From Candidatus Aquicultor sp. (lineage in GTDB: Bacteria > Actinomycetota > Aquicultoria > Aquicultorales > Aquicultoraceae): DNA of 62,110 nt. Where the stretch lies: NCBI GenBank assembly GCA_036504445.1, contig DASXVE010000014.1, positions 1 to 62,110 on the forward strand. Reading direction: 5' to 3'. Of this stretch, positions 59,893-62,110 are shown piece by piece. The first letter of the stretch is position 1. Each line of letters opens with the position of its first letter. Under the pieces are notes generated by a model. It was not told the origin of the DNA and ran no database searches. It saw only the letters and a program-made list of their open reading frames with translations. Both the position numbers and the translations under genes were made by a program.

Positions 59893-60018
59893 ATGAAAAG
59901 AACTGCGGCATTACCGATATTACTGCTCGTGAGCTTGATGTCGGCGCAAACGGTTGCGCCGACATCAAGCTTAACGGTACACCACAAAACGGAAACCCAT
60001 CCGGCGGGCTCAACCTAA
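59893..60018 (+). CDS. possible small secreted peptide over a large hairpin
   Basis: A 41-codon frame with AGAGGTAGG before ATG 59893. The product begins like a short signal (KRTAALPILLLVSLMSAQ) followed by a Thr/Ser/His-rich end. It coincides with the 18-bp perfect inverted repeat at 59932-59971, so the coding reading may be accidental. Confidence 0.3.
   Translation: MKRTAALPILLLVSLMSAQTVAPTSSLTVHHKTETHPAGST
59932..59971 (+). repeat. 18-bp perfect inverted repeat (hairpin, 4-nt loop)
   Basis: AGCTTGATGTCGGCGCAA (59932-59949) and TTGCGCCGACATCAAGCT (59954-59971) flank ACGG. It lies 62 bp after the membrane protein stop. The stem is far stronger than a standard terminator, but there is no T run. 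Confidence 0.9.
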
Positions 60019-60205
60019 ACGAGAAACTGATCAAACTGCGCACGGCATCTCATTACCACACGAGAAGGTGCGTAGGCGATTAGTCGCCCCGATGCCCATA
60101 GTATCGCACCCAAATCTTTTTGCACATTGTTGCCGATAACCAACAATTAATTTCGTCTGAACACGAGAAATGTGGGTAAAAACGTATTATAAGGGGGTGG
60201 AGATA

Positions 60206-60391
60206 ATGGCAATGAGGACAAATAGTGCTTTATGGAATATTCTCTACATAATATTGGTCATCGTGGTTGTTTTAGCCCTGTTGCAGCTGTTAGGCGTATT
60301 TGCATTCACACCGGCAATCGCCAACATACTATATGTCTTAGTAGTTGTATTCGTTATCCTAGCGGTACTCCACTTGCTAAGCTTGCTATAA
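60206..60391 (+). CDS. small two-helix membrane protein
   Basis: A 61-residue protein with strong AAGGGGGTGG upstream of ATG 60206. Two hydrophobic helices span about 10-31 (NILYIILVIVVVLALLQLLG) and 38-60. No family is recognised. Lys and Arg are scarce (one Arg near the N-terminus), and the C-terminus is very short. A perfect terminator follows 21 bp after the stop, so it is a monocistron. Confidence 0.7.
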   Translation: MAMRTNSALWNILYIILVIVVVLALLQLLGVFAFTPAIANILYVLVVVFVILAVLHLLSLL

Positions 60392-60411
60392 CTTAGTAAT
60401 AATGGCCAAGA

Positions 60412-60441
60412 AAAAAGAGAGGGCGCACGCCCTCTCTTTTT
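60412..60441. terminator. terminator after the 60206 gene (bidirectional)
   Basis: The 13-bp stem AAAAAGAGAGGGC / GCCCTCTCTTTTT (60412-60424 / 60429-60441) with loop GCAC. It also gives T runs on the minus strand, so it may end the FTR operon as well. Confidence 0.9.
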
Positions 60442-60506
60442 ATGTATGCGATGCTTGCAATCCGTACAGCTCTCGCCGCCGACACAGCAACGAGGAGCTT
60501 GAAGCC

Positions 60507-61034
60507 CTATATGAAGCGCCCGAAACGCTCTTTTTTTGCTTTACAAATCGGGCACACCTCAGGCGGCTCATTTCTCGCGCATAAATACCCGCACACCTGG
60601 CAGCGCCATACCGGATACTCCAGTGAAAAACCGTGGGCTTGCGCCGCCGGGCTCTCATGTATATCTTCTTGCATTTGCGCTTCTCTTTGTGCTTTTGGTG
60701 GACGTCGCTCGGGTATCGGAGTAGTCGCTTCTTCACCTGATGAGATACCGCTTGAGACATACAACGCGCAGTAGCAATTCCCGTAATCCGTCAGGTCGGG
60801 ATCACGATAATCGCACGGGCAAATAATATCGATATCTTCTGCTTGGACCCCCGAGGCCAGCCGGCAAGGACATCCCTGATAACTATAACGATGTTCGTTA
60901 ATGATTAAGCCTCTAACAAGTCCTTTTGTAAAATCCACATCCGGGTTAAGATGGTACCCGGCGTCCTCGGCTTCCTTTTTAAGCTGCCGGTACCTGGCAT
61001 CAATTGTTTCCTCTGATATTTCGTTATTAGCCAT
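60507..61034 (-). CDS. ferredoxin-thioredoxin reductase catalytic domain fused to rubredoxin
   Basis: A 175-residue protein. Residues about 1-95 are the FTR catalytic subunit: [20 protein letters not shown] and GNCYCALY give the CPC / CPC / CYC set for the 4Fe-4S cluster and active-site disulfide. A linker of about 45 residues (Pro/Glu-rich) follows. The C-terminus is a rubredoxin-type domain: [10 protein letters not shown] and [15 protein letters not shown], with four Cys for Fe. It would pass electrons from a ferredoxin-like donor to thioredoxin or glutaredoxin. The gene start overlaps the glutaredoxin gene by 8 nt. Cyanobacterial FTR lacks this fusion. Confidence 0.88.
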   Translation of the reverse strand: MANNEISEETIDARYRQLKKEAEDAGYHLNPDVDFTKGLVRGLIINEHRYSYQGCPCRLASGVQAEDIDIICPCDYRDPDLTDYGNCYCALYVSSGISSGEEATTPIPERRPPKAQREAQMQEDIHESPAAQAHGFSLEYPVWRCQVCGYLCARNEPPEVCPICKAKKERFGRFI

Positions 61035-61332
61035 TCTGTTGCAACCCTCTAATCTTATCTTCCTGAAAACCTATAATGCATTCGTTGTCTTCTACGCGAA
61101 TTGTTGGAAACGAAACGCTTGGGTTGCACCGACCGATATCTGCTACTGCCTCGTCCCTCGACGCTCCGCTCAGCAAGTCGACATCCACATATTTATATTC
61201 AAGCTCTAGCTCATTAAGCAGAGCTTTTGTCCGTTGGCACCATATACACGTGCTCAACGCATAGAGAAATATTTCTCCTCTTTTCTCACCAGGGACTTCC
61301 TTCACATATGACTCATATCCCACAATGTTCAC
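61027..61332 (-). CDS. glutaredoxin-like protein
   Basis: A 101-residue thioredoxin-fold protein. The active site is [12 protein letters not shown] (CIWC, about 28-31). [11 protein letters not shown] and SFPTIRVED (cis-Pro) are typical of glutaredoxins. An N-terminal extension of about 18 residues precedes the fold. It is the first gene of the two-gene operon with FTR-rubredoxin, so FTR is the likely reductant and MsrB (at 55 kb) or similar a possible user. No glutathione enzymes are seen. Confidence 0.88.
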   Translation of the reverse strand: MNIVGYESYVKEVPGEKRGEIFLYALSTCIWCQRTKALLNELELEYKYVDVDLLSGASRDEAVADIGRCNPSVSFPTIRVEDNECIIGFQEDKIRGLQQNG

Positions 61333-61530
61333 CTCGCTTCATTCTAGATTCTCAGTATATCTGGAACAAGCGGCACATACTGTAAATACCCAAAACACAC
61401 TCAGACATCTAGAAAACAATCTTACAAATGAGGGCCACAACAATATGTGATGGGGAGACGGATTTTAAGTAACGTCATTCACTGTTTAGGCCATATCCGT
61501 ATGCGAAAAAGCAGTGTATATACTTACACA

Positions 61531-61557
61531 AAAAAGGTCACCCGAAGTAGGTGGCCT
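61531..61557 (-). terminator. terminator of the SEC-C gene
   Basis: On the minus strand the stem AGGCCACC / GGTGACCT (one G-T pair) is followed by TTTTTT, about 90 bp after the SEC-C stop. Confidence 0.7.
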
Positions 61558-61649
61558 GGACGTATCTTCCGAGGTTTATTTATGTATCTTTCTTAAGTAT
61601 GAAACATGCTGCTACGACATACCGTGCCGTATCGTCTGCATTATTTGCT

Positions 61650-61814
61650 TCAGCCGGTCTGGCACTCGCGCGCACGCTCAGCCGCAAGTTTCTTTTGATC
61701 TTTTTCCCAGTGGCATAGCTTATATTTCTTGCTACTCCCGCACCAGCACGGCTCATTTCGACCCAACGTCTGTGGGGCAGGCGAGCCACCGAAAAGCTTA
61801 CTCAATATACCCAT
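61650..61814 (-). CDS. SEC-C motif protein
   Basis: A 54-residue protein with an N-terminal [14 protein letters not shown] and the SEC-C zinc motif [19 protein letters not shown], the module at the end of SecA that binds SecB and ribosomes. A basic helix follows. Alone it is a small zinc-binding accessory protein. No clear ribosome site is seen. Confidence 0.75.
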   Translation of the reverse strand: MGILSKLFGGSPAPQTLGRNEPCWCGSSKKYKLCHWEKDQKKLAAERARECQTG

Positions 61815-61984
61815 ACCGGTATATTATCACGATTCCTTGAAAAATGCCGTATAAGTTTTTAATTAATTGGCTTCAGCCTAAATTAATGATTCAGAATGAG
61901 GTATAAAATAGGCGGTATAATCGACTAATAGGTTTAAGCAAGCAGTTTCCGGATAAAATAGCGTTACGCAAGAAAGGAGATGCT

Positions 61985-62053
61985 ATGAAAGAGGTAGTCG
62001 CTGACCGCTCCAGGGAATATATAGTAGTACAACCTGGAGTAGATAGGCTATAG
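61985..62053 (+). CDS. 22-codon ORF with a very strong ribosome site (edge of window)
   Basis: AGAAAGGAGA lies directly before ATG 61985. The frame encodes MKEVVADRSREYIVVQPG and stops at 62051. It could be a leader peptide or the start of a broken gene; the window ends 57 bp later, so the context is missing. Confidence 0.25.
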   Translation: MKEVVADRSREYIVVQPGVDRL

Positions 62054-62110
62054 GCTGGATATTGTTCTGGGGCTTTAAGACCCTGAAAAGGAGATTGGTC
62101 TTCGCCTATA

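Overview
The window reads as a chromosomal segment of a deep-branching Gram-positive-type bacterium. The best guess is a lineage near the base of Actinomycetota, such as the anaerobic subsurface groups, but a Bacillota-like genome is not excluded. Pointers are the gene order coaD / DivIVA-like protein / DUF177 / rpmF / plsX-fabH-fabK-fabD-fabG-acpP-fabF / rnc / smc / ftsY / ffh / rpsP / KH / rimM, frequent TTG and GTG starts behind strong AGGAGG sites, lipoproteins, and tRNA-Ala without an encoded CCA. An ADP-forming acetyl-CoA synthetase, a multihaem cytochrome c and several O2/redox-protection genes suggest an anaerobe that meets oxygen. No 16S gene is present, so taxonomy is inference.

Region 1 (1-8.3 kb): the tail of a possible IS110-type transposase, an atypical Fe/Mn superoxide dismutase and a flavin reductase on the minus strand. 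Then comes a TPP-riboswitch-controlled thiamine operon (thiM-thiE-thiC-thiL, with thiD behind its own promoter), a YfcE-like phosphodiesterase, rpmB and a ferritin-like protein.

Region 2 (8.5-37.8 kb): the housekeeping core. fakA-fakB (fatty acid kinase) lead into recG-rsmD-coaD-DivIVA-like. DUF177 and rpmF follow but are separated by a Cys-rich gene and a terminator. Next are an ADP-forming acyl-CoA synthetase with a BioD/DRTGG partner, and then the type II fatty acid synthesis operon with two FabK-type flavoproteins flanking acpP. rnc, smc, ftsY, a TPR protein, a membrane protein, ffh, rpsP, a KH protein and rimM complete it. Short perfect inverted repeats sit in the leaders of plsX, ftsY and ffh.

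Region 3 (37.8-62.1 kb): conserved synteny stops. After rimM, where trmD and rplS would usually be expected, there is a tRNA-Ala(CGC) followed by the 3' remnant of a tyrosine integrase, which is the footprint of an integrated element. Beyond it lies a patchwork of single genes on both strands with many signs of decay: an HtrA-type protease lacking its catalytic serine, a doubly frameshifted membrane protein, a split small gene and truncated genes. Functions include lipid/envelope enzymes, two hemerythrins, an RRM protein, a six-haem cytochrome, MsrB, acetyltransferases, lipoproteins, two paralogous membrane proteins, and a glutaredoxin / ferredoxin-thioredoxin-reductase-rubredoxin operon.

Most interesting unexplained items: a secreted cysteine-heptad repeat protein (45.9-46.3 kb), a PD-(D/E)XK-like unknown protein (45.0-45.8 kb), a compact structured RNA with an abutting terminator before an acetyltransferase gene (51.05-51.13 kb), and the Grx/FTR-rubredoxin module (60.5-61.3 kb). 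Several small genes (rpmF, a zinc-ribbon protein, a SEC-C protein) were found by reading the sequence directly.
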